Source: Aquarana catesbeiana (lineage: Eukaryota > Chordata > Amphibia > Anura > Ranidae). From it: DNA of 64,000 nucleotides. Under the pieces are notes generated by a model. It was not told where the DNA came from and did not search any database. It was given only the letters and a program-made list of their open reading frames with translations. Location of the stretch: assembly GCF_042186555.1 (NCBI RefSeq), contig NC_133327.1, forward strand, positions 325,078,746 through 325,142,745, written 5' to 3'. Below, piece by piece: positions 23,444-34,925 of the stretch; the stretch's first letter is position 1, and each line of letters begins with the position of its first letter. The position numbers and the translations under genes were made by a program.

Positions 23444-23639
23444 TTAAAGGTTTACTCCAATGTAGGGCTGTTACTGATTTAAATTTTCGCGTTCTATTAA
23501 TCGATTTTTTTTTTTATCGATTAATCGACTAATTTCGATTAATTATAATGCACCTACAGATCCAACTACTTTTAGCTGATTTAGCACCGTTATGGCAACG
23601 GCCAAAGTCAGACATAGCGGGGCATAGTTAGGACATCAC

Positions 23640-24142
23640 ACGTCATAAACTCAGCCTCACCGTGGCCATAATCTCAGCCTTACTGTGCCCATAATCGCAG
23701 CCTCACCGTGCCCATAATCGCAGCCTTACCATGCCCATAATGCAGTCTCACCATGCCCATAATTTCGGACTTACCGTGCCCATAATCGCAGCCTCACCGT
23801 TCCCATAATGCAGTTTCACCATGCCCATAATCGCAGCCTCACCGTGCCCATAATCGCAGCCTCACCGTGCCCATAATCACAGCCTCACCATGCCCATAAT
23901 GCTGTCTCACCATGCCTATAATCACAGCCTCGCCGTGCCTATAATCGCAGCCTCACCGTGCCCATAATGCAGCCTCACCATGCCCATAATGCTGCCTCAC
24001 CGTGCCCAAAAAGCTGTCTCACCGTGCCCATAATCGCAGCCTCGCCGTGCCTATAATGGCAGCCTCACCGTGCCCATAATGCAGTCTCACCGTGCCCATA
24101 ATGCAGTCTCACTGTGCCCATAATCGCAGCCTCACTGTAGTC
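23640..24142 (+). repeat. 22-23-bp minisatellite inside the hAT element
   Basis: About 22 units of CAGCCTCACCGTGCCCATAA followed by T and CG or G. Units alternate between a TCG form (23 bp) and a TG form (22 bp). The same unit makes up the arrays at 51868-52385 and 54635-55165. Confidence 0.92.
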
Positions 24143-24160
24143 AGTGCCTGTGCCTGGATT

Positions 24161-24390
24161 ACACAGTCTGCGGGCATCTCCCACTGTGTGTCTCCGAACT
24201 GAGTGTGAAAACTTTGTCCTCGCTGTGAGAAAAGTCCCGCCCTCCTCCTAGATCAGCTCGCGTGATAGACAGAACACTGCGTCTATCACACAAACTGATC
24301 TAGGAGGAGGGCGGGACTTTTTTCACAGCGAGGCCAAAGTTTTCACATTCAGCTCGGAGACACACAGCGGGAGATGCCCGCAGACTGTGT
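24161..24390. repeat. Foldback inside the hAT element
   Basis: ACACAGTCTGCGGGCATCTC at the left pairs with GAGATGCCCGCAGACTGTGT at the right; further in, AGTCCCGCCCTCCTCCTAGA pairs with TCTAGGAGGAGGGCGGGACT. Arms are about 105 bp with short bulges, and the tip GATAGACAGAACACTGCGTC plus TATC is itself self-complementary. Confidence 0.88.
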
Positions 24391-24539
24391 ATGACATATA
24401 GTGGAGGAGGAGGGAGCGGAGTGCTGTGCTGCAGCCACAGCTTGGCCCAAAGCAGCCCCAGGGCAGGCAGCCTACCAATCAAAAAAATTAACGATTAATT
24501 GAGGAATTAATCCTTAATTTCCGCAGCCCTACTCCAATG

Positions 24540-26799
24540 TATTAATATTTGCTCAAATGCACACAAATACAGTATTTCCCTTTTAAATTATTCCCTTCTG
24601 AAATTATTGGAAGGTAGTCCAAGTCATACATGCTGGGGTCAGCAGTGCATGTAGCACAGATTGCAGGGGTCAGGAGCAAGATTAATTGCAGGGTAATAAG
24701 TGCAACTGTAGCATAGTAATTTAAAGATATTTTGCCTTGTTTATTGATGTGGTCGTGGCCCATGGCCCATGCGTTTTGCTTGTTATATATAATTCATGCA
24801 GGTATCCTAATTCTCAATTAATTTCCCCTGGCCTCTGGTGCTCAGTGTAAAAAGTGACCAGTGAGAATGCCACGCATGAACAGGCTCCATCAGCGCCATT
24901 TTAGAATCTGGATGGACGATTGCTCAGAGAGATTGTCAAGTGGGTGCCAGTGTATGTGCCTGTGCATTGTATACAGTGCACTTGCTTCTCTAGCTGAACT
25001 CGCTGAATTATGAATGACCTGGAGCGGTCATTACTGAGCTGAGCTGGACCTGGGCATGCTGTGCATACGCCAGTGGTTTTGGTAGAGAAGTCCTTAAACA
25101 GCTGTGTTATAGTGGGATGACATGCACCATTTAAAGCAAGAGGAGGCTGGTATGTACTATTAAGAGCATGTAGAATTGCATAGGGGGATTTTGTGAAAAT
25201 CTTGCTGAAGGTGAGCTTACACTTTAATATAGCATCCATCCGCATCAAAATAAAGCTTATAAATTCAGCACTTTTACACGTAAAAACATATTCAGGAAAG
25301 ACTCAAATAAATTAGCAATAGCACAAGTAATGAGCTACATTCTCACAGTGCTGCACCCTCCAATGATGTAGGATGATAGCCAGGAAAACAAAACCATCCC
25401 ACCAATTTTTCTGCCAAAAATCTGTCGACTCACTATCTTGGCTAGGTGTTCTCATACATATATACCATACTTGATATCAAATTATTGAACACAGAGTTCT
25501 TGATAATTCAGACTACAACAACTAAAGTGATGTTTTGGCCTTTGAAGCAAGCTTTGGAACATGGTTCTCAAAACATTGAACAATTAATTTGAATAATTTC
25601 AACTTCAGCTCCATTCTTAATGTGAATCAAACTGCTGTAGTTCTGTAGTTTTTTCACCATTTTGCTGGAGCAATATACATTAGTATATAGCTAGAGGTAT
25701 GGTCACGGGTTGGGGTCCTTATTATCTGTTTTTGGTTTTTCAGGGACACAAATATCAAAATAACATGGAACCCCAACAGAGGAGATATAAGTGAATACAG
25801 TAGTTCTCGAAAATGGTTGAATTAGTAAAAGCTTTGATTCGCCTAAAAATAGGCAATCCGTATAGATTTGCCAAGTCTGCAAAAGAATTGTACATTTTCT
25901 GAATCACATCGCCTAAAATTTTTGAATTGTATGGTGCTTCACAGATCAAACAGATTTATGTGGAAATATTCAAGTAAGAGAAAAATAGAAGATATAGAAT
26001 ACTCCTGATTTGATCGTTACTAATCTTACCTAATCAGTTTTGGAACACAACTACTGTCCCAACCAAAGGGTTGCTCATCTGTATTCTAAAGTAAACATCG
26101 TTTTTCAGTAATGAAGAGCTGCAGTTTTGTACTAGTCATGCATTGGGATGATTAGTAGTTCATGTCTGATGATGGTGACTGTAGCCACCCTTAGCACTGG
26201 ATAATATAAAACAGTGTATACATTATACATAGACTCCAATGCATTTTTTATGCATTTTTGATGAGTTCCAGTGTGTTTTTGATGTTTTTTACTGCGTTCC
26301 AGTACAGTACAGTAAAAATGCAGCATGTTCTACTTTTTTTTTCCTGGAACTGGAAAGCTCTGGAACTGACCATACTGGTGTGACCTATGCCATTGGAAAC
26401 CAAATAACCTACTCTCCATGTGTTTATGATGCAGAAATAAGATGCACTGGACTGCATGTGGTGTGAACTGGCCCTTAAAGAGTAAAACATCAAACTTTGC
26501 CTATGTTGTGAAGAAAAGGAAAGTGAATGCATAGGCAAAATTGTTTAGTTTTGGCTAAAGTAGGGAAGGGCTAAAACCCCTATTGTTTTTTTTTTTTTTT
26601 TTGCTCTTTTTGTCCTGGTGAGGACATTTTCCTTTACTTTACTGAAAAAAATGCAACAGGAAGAGGGCATCTATACAAAGTAAGTTCAATTCCTCTTAGT
26701 TGTCATGAGAGCAGGCACCCCCATTGGATGATTTTCCTTCACTTCTTGTTCTTGAGACACGTGTCAAATCTTACAAAATGTTTTGGCTATGACTACAAC
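24540..26799. other. Unassigned intronic sequence
   Basis: No element with two ends was found. A terminus GGTGTGAACTGGCCCTTAA at 26460-26478 looks like a TTAA-element end without a partner. GCATTTTTTATGCATTTTTG at 26240 is short-period repeat-like. No exon motif. Confidence 0.4.
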
Positions 26800-26803
26800 T
26801 TAA

Positions 26804-27358
26804 AGCGTAACTCCACTTTTGTTGAGAAAAAAACATTTCCCTCTGGGTGATCTATGTATATTGCAAGGATATTAACAAACTTTGTTGCAGATTCCTACCT
26901 TTTATTATTCTGAAGAAATCACTGTTTGTTACTCTGTACCCCCTGTGCTTAGTGAGTCTAATGGGAGTGGTTTTATAATTATCAACCAGCTGCTGCAGAA
27001 TCAGAGCTATAATGAGTAAAGTTTCAGGGTCTGCACTCCTGGTAAGCATCTTACCAAAAATTACATTTTTGTTGCAGGGGATGCCAAAAATCTGTCTTGT
27101 ATCTTAGTGTAGACTTCTGGGGAAATCAGTGAGCCAATAGTACAAGCAGGAAATTATGTTTCTGGGGGGGGGGGGGGGGTTCTGCACACCTCCAGGTAGC
27201 CATATTGCATTGCATTTTAGGGAAAATTCCAGAAAAGGAACTTCCAAAAAGGAAGGTAATTTTTAATAACATTGAATTACAATTTGACTTGTTCGTAATT
27301 GTATAGGCTATATTAATATTATTATTATTTTCTTATCCCACAAAATTGGAATGACCCT
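26804..27358. mobile_element. TTAA-flanked Kolobok-like MITE
   Basis: 555 bp between TTAA at 26800-26803 and 27359-27362. Inverted ends AGCGTAACTCCACTTTTGTT and AGGGTCATTCCAATTTTGTG. A G run of 14 lies at 27164-27178. Non-coding. Confidence 0.75.
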
Positions 27359-27362
27359 TTAA

Positions 27363-29191
27363 GTGATAAAGGCAAATAAGGCTTTAAAACTGATTTCACA
27401 CCAGGGACTCATTAGTTATTACTTTTTGCAACCTTGAATGTATACCAAACTCCTCTACCCTACTTCATAATATATTGTACAGTAAAAGTCTGCCTCTTAC
27501 AATGCAATGTTATACAGCCTTCCTCCTGTCAATCCCTGGTTTCCTATCTGCTTTGACAGCTAGACTAGTTGTTGGAGCAGATGGGAGCCCCAGCTCGGCA
27601 GGAGTGTGCTGTCCTGCACATCTGTTGGTTTCTGGACAGTGGGTGAAAAAATTGGGTTTTGGATGCCATGCCTGACAGTCCCAGCAAAGTGATGGACACC
27701 AGGGTCCAGCTTTGCGTCTAGTACAGGACAGCAGCTGGAGCTGGCTGGAGAGAGCCTTGTGGCTTTGCCCACATACAGGACAGCATGGATCCCGGTGTCA
27801 TGGAGGATCTTGATTTATATGCTGCTGATGCCTGCCTGTGCAAACCAGAGCCTGCACCACTGCAGGGGAGCCCCGTTTACAGGAAGGAGTCTTTTTATCC
27901 ATTCTGATTAATGTACACATACATGGGAGATGTCCCTGCGCAAAAAGTCTGCTCCAGGGATCTAACATTACATTACAAAAATGAGAATAGAAAGTATGCA
28001 GACAACTGGAGTTGTGACTAACAGCAACCAATTAGATGTAATTGTTTATTTTTTGGGAAAACATTATACAATTTGATTGGTTGATGTTGCTGTGCAATGC
28101 AACTACAATAGTGTGCTAATTTTCTGTTTTCAGTTTTAATTGATCAACCCTATAGATTCTTATGACAATACATTTTTTAAAGTGTATCTGTAGGCCAAAC
28201 TTTTGTTTGTTTGCTAAGGCAAGGTTTAGAATGGGATTCGGCAACAGGTCGATAGCAATCTACCCATCGATCACGGCCATGTTGGAACATGGAAGGTTTT
28301 GGAAGAATTTACTGAGCCCTGGTTTAATGCTGAGAACCACTGCTCTAAAGCATCAGAAGACCATGCTGAGTTTATTTTCTGTCAGAAAAGAACAGGAAAA
28401 TGGTGCTACAGTGGGCACTGTATAGTACTGCACAATTGTAGCATACAGTCAGTGTCATATACATTTTAAAATATCATACCTGGATACATAGAAGTTAAAC
28501 CTAGTAATATTTTATTCAGAATACTACACTGGAATTAGATTTGCACTGATACCCTCATGCAGTGACATCACTTAACATAGAAAAATTGAAACCTAGTACT
28601 CAAACAAAAGTGGTGTTGTTGCAAGCAGCATCAAGTATTTTATAGAGACATAGCATAAGAATTTTGAGGTGGATTGCATCTTAAGGTTACATTTCAAAAC
28701 AGACAGCTGGAATTTATCTGGCGCTTGGTCAACAAAAATTAACTTGACCCATAAAAGAAAAAATATTCTTGTGCTATTCCTCTGTAAAAAATAAATGACC
28801 TCATGGTGCCGAGTATTTTTTCTTTCATGCAGTAATCCGAGAGTAAACCATTCCTGCCAAGTAGAACAGCACCAGATAGTTGTCTAATCTGCTCTAGATC
28901 CATTTCAAACACATTTCCTCCTCACCCTTGCAATAATAAGCTCCTTGGATCACATACATGCTCCCGATGGTGAACCAAAAACTGCAGGATTCATTGCTGA
29001 AGTACAGATATTTGGAATCAAATTAGTATTTATGGTTGGACAATAAAAGTGTACTCTAATTTCAAATAAGCTTCAAACTGCTGTAGTGTATGCAGCGCTT
29101 ACCCTCGAAGGAGCGGCTTAATATTTGGTATATCCGTAATTCACGTTTACTACCTAAATCTCGCAGCCCATAGATTTAAAAGTCACAGTCC
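27363..29191. other. Unassigned intronic sequence
   Basis: TTAAAGTGTATCTGTAGGCC at 28178 resembles the start of repeat family D but is not followed by the rest. GGTTTAATGCTGAGAACCAC at 28320 resembles a motif at 3030-3050. Otherwise nothing. Confidence 0.4.
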
Positions 29192-29656
29192 TTAACCTCC
29201 CTGGCGGTATGATTATTTCGGATTTTAGGTGCTGAAAGCGGTACAATTATTTTGCATGGAAATTTGGCGTTTTATATTGTAGGTCTGTAAATCTTAACAA
29301 TAACACACTTAAATCTGTCCAAACCAGAGTCTAGTAGATATCCCGGGTATGATAAAGTTTGAAACACAAAAACATAAATTATAATATAATAAATAAAAAT
29401 AAATAATTTAAAAAATTTAAAAAAATAGTAATAAAATAAATTTCCCCACAATTCACTATCGCTCAATTCTGCAAGTGTTCTAATTTACTATCGCTGTTTT
29501 CTAGCTGGTCTAAAGCCACTTTTGACGTAAAGGGACACTTTTTGGTTGCTATGAACAATCTCCAGTTTCCAGGCAGAAAGAGCAGTGTATATCATGTAAA
29601 ACTGCATGCAGGGCATGGGCCAGAGCACTGGGGACAAAAGGGATGTGAAATCATTT

Positions 29657-29695
29657 CATACAGTACTGTAATCTGTAAGATTACAGTACTGTATG
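29657..29695. repeat. Perfect hairpin, 18-bp arms
   Basis: CATACAGTACTGTAATCT and its exact complement separated by GTA, inside the element at 29196. Confidence 0.9.
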
Positions 29696-29883
29696 TGTTA
29701 TGATTTTTACTTTTTTTTTAATTTGCCGCCAGGCTCCGCCCCCGTGCGTCGCGCCGCTCGCAGGGAACAGAGCCTGGCACGGAGAGGCTTCGGAGGAGGA
29801 CGGAGCCCTCGGACACTGCGAGTGACATCACAGGATCCCGGGGACAAGGTAAGTAACGCCGCCCCAGGATCCTGCAATGCGAT

Positions 29884-29945
29884 CCCGAGTGTGGCTCGGG
29901 GTTACCGCTAATGGTACTGAATTTTAACCCCGAGCCACACTCGGG
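29884..29945. repeat. Perfect hairpin, 21-bp arms
   Basis: CCCGAGTGTGGCTCGGGGTT plus A and its exact complement, 20-nt loop, next to the right terminus of the element at 29196. Confidence 0.9.
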
Positions 29946-30223
29946 AAAACCGCCAGGGAGGCTACTGCTTTTTCTTAATGTTTTATTCATCAACAAAACT
30001 GGGATGGGAGAAGGACTTTCTCTGAGATGCTCTTAAATTGATGTCTGATCTTTCCTTTGCTTCACTGGCAAGGACTCATAACATTGCGGGTGATAGCAAT
30101 TCAAAACTGTATGATTAATTTGTCAGGGAAGATGGAAGTAGATTTTTTTTGACAGAGAATAAACAATAAAGCGTCACTCTGAATAACATTTTTATCTGCA
30201 GAACTTTTAAGAACAGTCTGTAT

Positions 30224-30975
30224 CTCTATATATGTGCTTGCAGCTCCACCACTACCTTTTTACCACTACTTCCCATCCACATGGTACTTCCAAGTTGAGC
30301 TAAAAAGAGTCACCCTGAATGACGTCTCCCGCTTGACTGATTGGAATCCCGGGGCAATGCTGAACCCAAAGTCACAGACCACAAACACCTGTCTTGCTGA
30401 CTTGCGTACCAACATCCCTCAGCTTCTGGACAGTACCCCTCCCGGGGCTTTTTATTCACTTGATCAATAGCCAGTGTGTCGCTCCTAAGCGATCGATCAC
30501 CCAGTTTCCTTCAGCTTGTCTCCACTTCTCCCGCAATGATTCTTAGTTCCTTTTCTCCTTTGTGGCCCGCTCCCCTCCCCGCAGGGGCGGCTGACGACAT
30601 CATGCTGTAAGCTGTCGTCTGTTCATCCATGAGGACTGATTCTCCACCCTTCTCGCTAAGGTGAAGCTCTGTTGGCTCCCCGGAGGGGAAAAACCTCCTC
30701 TTCCCCTCCGGGAACCAGGCTGGCTCTCTCGCTCCTCAGAGCAGGACTGGACTCGAACTCTCTCTAACAACCCATGTGACCCCACTTTTATATCAGAGTC
30801 CCGGGATTACCAAGCAAATCAATGATTGGCCGAGACTAACGCATAAACTACCTGCCACTCAAAAATTGAAATTGACAACAACAGGCCTGCTGTAATAGCA
30901 CAAGCCTGTCTAAATTTACCTGACATAGAAAGCTAGCAGGAAGGGCCACCTAACTAAAAGTAGGTGCCCGCTACA
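30224..30975 (-). mobile_element. Probable solo LTR
   Basis: On the minus strand it starts TGTAGCGGGCACC, has a TATA box (GATATAAAAGTGG near 30790) and a later AATAAA near 30463, the order expected for an LTR. TGTAT occurs on both sides (30219-30223 and 30976-30980), giving 752 bp, but the left edge does not read TG, so that boundary is uncertain. No coding sequence adjoins it. The short open frames inside are not conserved. Confidence 0.6.
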
Positions 30976-30980
30976 TGTAT

Positions 30981-32088
30981 AATTTGATTATTTTACAAAA
31001 GTAAAACACATTTTGGCTGTAACAAATTTGAGAAATTTTTGGTTTCCTTTCTACAGTTTTCACATGTAAAAAAATTACATGTGAATCATTAAACACATTT
31101 ACATTTGTGCCTACACTGATTACTTACTTTGAACTAGCAGAAATTGAGCACCATCAATTACTCAGTTCATGTTACTCAAAGTTTAAAAACAAATTACTGT
31201 ACCTTCTATGCAGAGAATTTCTCATTTGTTAACTTAGCTCCAGTCCTATTGACATACATCAGGTGAATGAAAATATTACCTCTGTATCTTGTTATTGTAG
31301 AATTCTTGTTCTTTAGCCAGAAATCTAAGGTCTTAGATCTATTGTGCTGTAGAAATGCTGGAGCTAAACATAGACTGTTTCACACCTAATTATGGCCATA
31401 AGGGAGATATACGCTGAAAGGTAATATTTCACCCTGGCTTGAATTTTACTTTCCGCCCAAAAGTGTCCTCCACTAGATTCAGCACTATATGATTTACATG
31501 TAGACGTCTTCCTTCATCTGTAGCACATATCTCCACAGTTTGGGTTATACACCAATAAAGGGATTAATAGATATTGCTCAGAGTTTAAAAGCCAAATGTA
31601 TGATATATAGATTTTCAGAGGACCCTGATGGATTAGGTCACATATTGGCATACTATATCTGTCAGAGACTCCAGTGGTGAGATTTGATGTAATATATAAA
31701 ACTGAAATGTAAGGTTTGGGAGGGTAACTTTTTTGAAATACTTTTTACCATCATTTACTACCATGGCCCACACTGATCATACAAGGAAGAGAATGAATCT
31801 CATAATAGATGCAATGGACTACTGAGAAATAATGTAATCCTGAATTTGATTTCTTCAACCTGCAGAAAGGAAGTCCCCTACACAAACTCTTTTACCAGAA
31901 AGAGAAAAACAATGAGCAAAAGGATGGAATTTATGATTTTGAAAGGTTTACCATTAAATGTGGAATAGGACACCACCAAATCAACTCAAAAATGTGTGGC
32001 AGATGGCAAAGACTAAAGCCAAATACACTGCAGTGATTTAAAAGAAGAAACACAGTAGTAGGATCCATCTCATACCAATTGTATATAT
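30981..32088. other. Unassigned intronic sequence
   Basis: AT-rich, with a small hairpin ACATGTAAAAAAATTACATG at 31063. Nothing else recognised. Confidence 0.4.
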
Positions 32089-32798
32089 CATATGTAGCAC
32101 CCTCTAGCTGATGTGCTAGATTTATATAGGTTTGTTAGTGTAGGAAAATCGGTCTGACTGAGAGCCAGGCCTGGGTTGAATCTGGGTCAGGGCTGAGTGA
32201 CTCAGGGAGCAAAGATGTTCTAAATGTCCATGCACTGTGTTTATGGCCTTTTGTCAGTTGCATTTTGTGAGTACTCACTTTTCTACAAAAGTTTCTTATT
32301 ATTAAATTATCTCTGGTAATGCACTAGGTGTGCGCGCCTTCCATGTCTGTTTTTATTGTAGTTCCTTTCGGATTACCCCATAAGAGGAAGGCAGCATCCA
32401 CCTAGTTCTGGGATACCATATACATACAGTATCTCACAAAAGTGAGTACACCCCTCACATTTTTGTAAATATTTTATTATATCTTTTCATGTGACAACAC
32501 TAAAGAAATGCCACTTTGCTACAATGTAAAGTAGTGAGTGTACAGCTTGTATAACAGTGTAAATTTGCTGTCCCCTCAAAATAACTCAACACACAGCCAT
32601 TAATGTCTAAACTGCTGGCAACGAAAGTGAGTACACCCCTAAGTGAAAATGTCCAAATTGGGCCCAATTATCCATTTTCCTTCCCCAGTGTCAAGTGACT
32701 CGTTATTGTGTCTCAGTCTCAGGTGTGAATGGAAAGCAGGTGTGTTAAATTTGGGATTATCGCTCTCAGTCTCTCATACTGGTCACTGAAAGTTCAAC

Positions 32799-34251
32799 AT
32801 GGCACCTCATGGCAAAGAACTCTCTGAGACCCCTTTCACACTGGGGCGGTTTGCAGGCGGTATTGCGCTAAAAATACCGCCTGCAAACCGCCCCTAAACA
32901 GCCTCCGCTGTTTGTTCAGTGTGAAAGCCCGAGGGCTTTCACACTGAAGCGGTGCGCTGGCAGGACGGTGAAAAAAGTCCTGCAAACCACTTCTTTGGAG
33001 CGGTGAAGGAGCGGTGTATTCACCGCTCCTAAACCGCTCCTGCCCATTGAAATCAATGGGACAGCGCGGCTATACCGCGGCAATACCGCGGCTATAGCCG
33101 CGCTGTACGAGTGATTTTAACCCTTTTTTGGCCACCAGCGGGGGTTAAAACCGCACCGCTAGCGGCCGAATACAGCTGCAAGAACGACGGTACAGCAGCG
33201 CTAAAAATAGCGCTGTTGTACCGCCGACGCCCCCACCGCCCCAGTGTGAAAGGGGCCTTAGGATCTGAAAAAAATTGTTGCTCTACATAAAGATGGCCTA
33301 GGCTATAAGAAGATTGCTGAGACCCTGAAACTGAGCTGCAGCACGGTGGCCAAGACCATACAGCGATTTACCAGGACAGGTTCCACTCAGAACAGGCCTC
33401 GTCATGGTCGACCAAAGTAGTTGAGTGCATGTGCTTAGCGTCATATCCAGGTTGTCTTTGGGAAATAGATGTATGAGTGCTGCCAGCATTGCTGCAGAGG
33501 TTGAAGGGGTGGGGGGTCAGCCTGTCAGTGCTCAGACCATACGCTGTACACTGCATCAAATTGGTCTGCATGGCTTTCGTCCCAGAAGGAAGCCTCTTCT
33601 AAAGATGATGCACAAGAAAGCCCGCAAACAGTTTGCTGAAGACAAGCAGACTAAGGACATGGATTACTGGAACCATGTCTTGTGGTCTGATGAGACCAAG
33701 ATAAACTTATTTTGTTCAGATGGTTTCAAGCGTATGTGGCGGCAACCAGGTGAGGAGTACAAAGGCAATTGTGTCTTGCTTACAATCAAGCATGGTGGTC
33801 AGAGCGTCATGGTCTGGGGCTGCATGAGTGCTGCCGGCACTGGGGAACTGGGGAGTGCTGCCGGTTCATTGAGGGAACCATGAATTCCAACATGTACTGT
33901 GATATACTGAAGCAGAGCATGATCCCCTCCCTGGGCCGCAGGGCAGTATTCCAACATGATAACGACCCCAAACACACCTCCAAGACAACCACTGCCTTGC
34001 TAAAGAAGCTGAGGGTAAAGGTGATGGACTGGCCAAGCATGTCTCTAGACCTAAACTCTATTGAGCATCTGTGGGGCATCCTCAAACGGAAGGTGGAGGA
34101 GCGCAGGGTCTCTAACATCCACCAGCTCTGTGATGTCATCATGGAGGAGTGGAAGAGGACTCCAGTGGCAACCTGTGAAGCTCTGGTGAACTCCATGCTC
34201 AAGAGGGTTAAGGCAGTGCTGGAAAATAATGGTGGCCACACAAAATATTGA
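32799..34251 (+). pseudogene. Tc1 transposase, multiply broken
   Basis: Starts ATGGCACCTCATGGC (32799). The N-terminal paired-like helix-turn-helix is visible (IAETLKLSCSTVAKTIQRF), then GRP, SAASIAAEVEG, and the DDE catalytic core: SDETKINLF (first Asp), FQHDNDPKHTSK (second Asp) and SIEHLWGILKR (Glu), ending GGHTKY. All three acidic residues are kept, but the gene is dead. It has a 430-bp MITE after codon 9, in-frame stops at 33418-33420 and 33436-33438, two bases fewer than the other copy near 33449, and about 11 extra bases near 33855. Without the MITE it would be near the usual 340 residues. Confidence 0.92.
32828..33257. mobile_element. Harbinger-like MITE inserted in Tc1 transposase
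   Basis: 430 bp with termini GACCCCTTTCACACTGGGGC and, inverted, GGCCCCTTTCACACTGGGGC, flanked by TGA (32825-32827) and TTA (33258-33260). The interior is full of paired GCGGT/ACCGC motifs (CGCGGCTATAGCCGCG). The empty site is seen at 63290-63303 in the second Tc1 copy, which confirms the borders. Confidence 0.93.
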
Positions 34252-34925
34252 CACTTTGGGCTCAATTTGGACATTTTCACTTAGGGGTGTACTCACTTTT
34301 GTTGCCAGCAGTTTAGACATTAATGGCTGTGTGTTGAGTTATTTTGAGGGGACAGCAAATTTACACTGTTATACAAGCTGTACACTCACTACTTTACATT
34401 GTAGAGAAGTGTCATTTCTTCAGTGTTATCACATGAAAAGATATAATAAAATATTTACAAAAATGTGAGGGGTGTACTCATTGAGATACTGTACCTTTCA
34501 CACCATCATTTTATCTGACATCTGTTACTCCTCACCTTGGAAGACCTATTAGCACTGGAAGTGACTGTGTTTTTTTGCACCCTATCTTCAAGTATAGGGC
34601 TGTGAGTCCTTGCCTGTAATGGGCCTTAGCTACCAAATTGCAACAAGGTGACACAGAGTTTTGCAAACTAGTGTGTGCTGGATGAAGAGGTTGGAGTTGT
34701 ATATAGACTGTATATAGGAGAAGTTGTCTCTGAAGTTTGTCTGAAGTCAAGTGGGCATCCCATAATACCTCTCATCCGCATCCAATTTTTTTTACTCTCA
34801 ATAAAATAAAAAAACAAAATCACGGACTGTTATCTGACTCTGACTGTGAAAATTTGGTGTGCCTGGCTGTGCAGAGTGGGGGATGCCAGTTCAGCTGCAG
34901 CCCTTAAGGGGGTGCGCTACACATA

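Larger units (their letters stand above)
23463..24531. mobile_element. hAT element with perfect CTCCAATG duplication
   Basis: 1069 bp. Ends TAGGGCTGTTACTGATTTAA and, inverted, TAGGGCTGCGGAAATTAAGG, flanked by identical 8-bp duplications CTCCAATG at 23455-23462 and 24532-24539. TAGGGCTGxxAC plus clustered ATTAATCGAT near the ends is a common vertebrate hAT terminus. The interior is a minisatellite followed by a foldback; no transposase is present. The perfect duplication suggests it is among the younger insertions here. Confidence 0.92.
29196..29961. mobile_element. TTAA-type element with CCTCCCTGGCGGT ends
   Basis: 766 bp. Left flank TTAA (29192-29195), right flank degraded. Termini CCTCCCTGGCGGTATG and, inverted, CCTCCCTGGCGGTTTTC are a perfect 13-bp match. 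The CC start with TTAA suggests piggyBac-like. The two perfect hairpins near the right end and the GC-rich right third (CTCCGCCCCCGTGCGTCGCG) are part of the family. Confidence 0.8.
32427..34491 (+). mobile_element. Tc1/mariner element, IR/DR type, with MITE inside
   Basis: Flanked by TA (32425-32426 and 34492-34493). Inverted repeats of about 240 bp start CAGTATCTCACAAAAGTGAG; each contains two direct copies of GTGAGTACACCCCT about 180 bp apart, the IR/DR arrangement known from Sleeping Beauty-type elements. 2065 bp in all, of which 433 bp is a Harbinger-like insertion with its target duplication. It lies inside the LTR at 32093-34921. A second copy starts at 62912. Confidence 0.93.
32093..34921 (+). 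mobile_element. Solo LTR split by a Tc1 element
   Basis: Starts TGTAGCACCCTCTAGCTG and ends GGGTGCGCTACA, with CATA on each side (32089-32092 and 34922-34925). TGTATATAGGAG near 34706 can serve as TATA box and AATAAA follows near 34800, giving plus orientation. Removing the Tc1 element and its TA leaves about 762 bp, close to the neighbouring LTR at 30224. No internal retroelement genes are present, so it is a recombined solo copy. Confidence 0.75.

Noticed and set aside
30224..30975. Endogenous retrovirus with coding remains
   Set aside because: Only an LTR-like segment is present; no gag, pol or env similarity adjoins it.
33807..34280. 157-codon frame antisense to the Tc1 transposase
   Set aside because: Shadow of the transposase on the other strand; the sense frame carries the DDE motifs.
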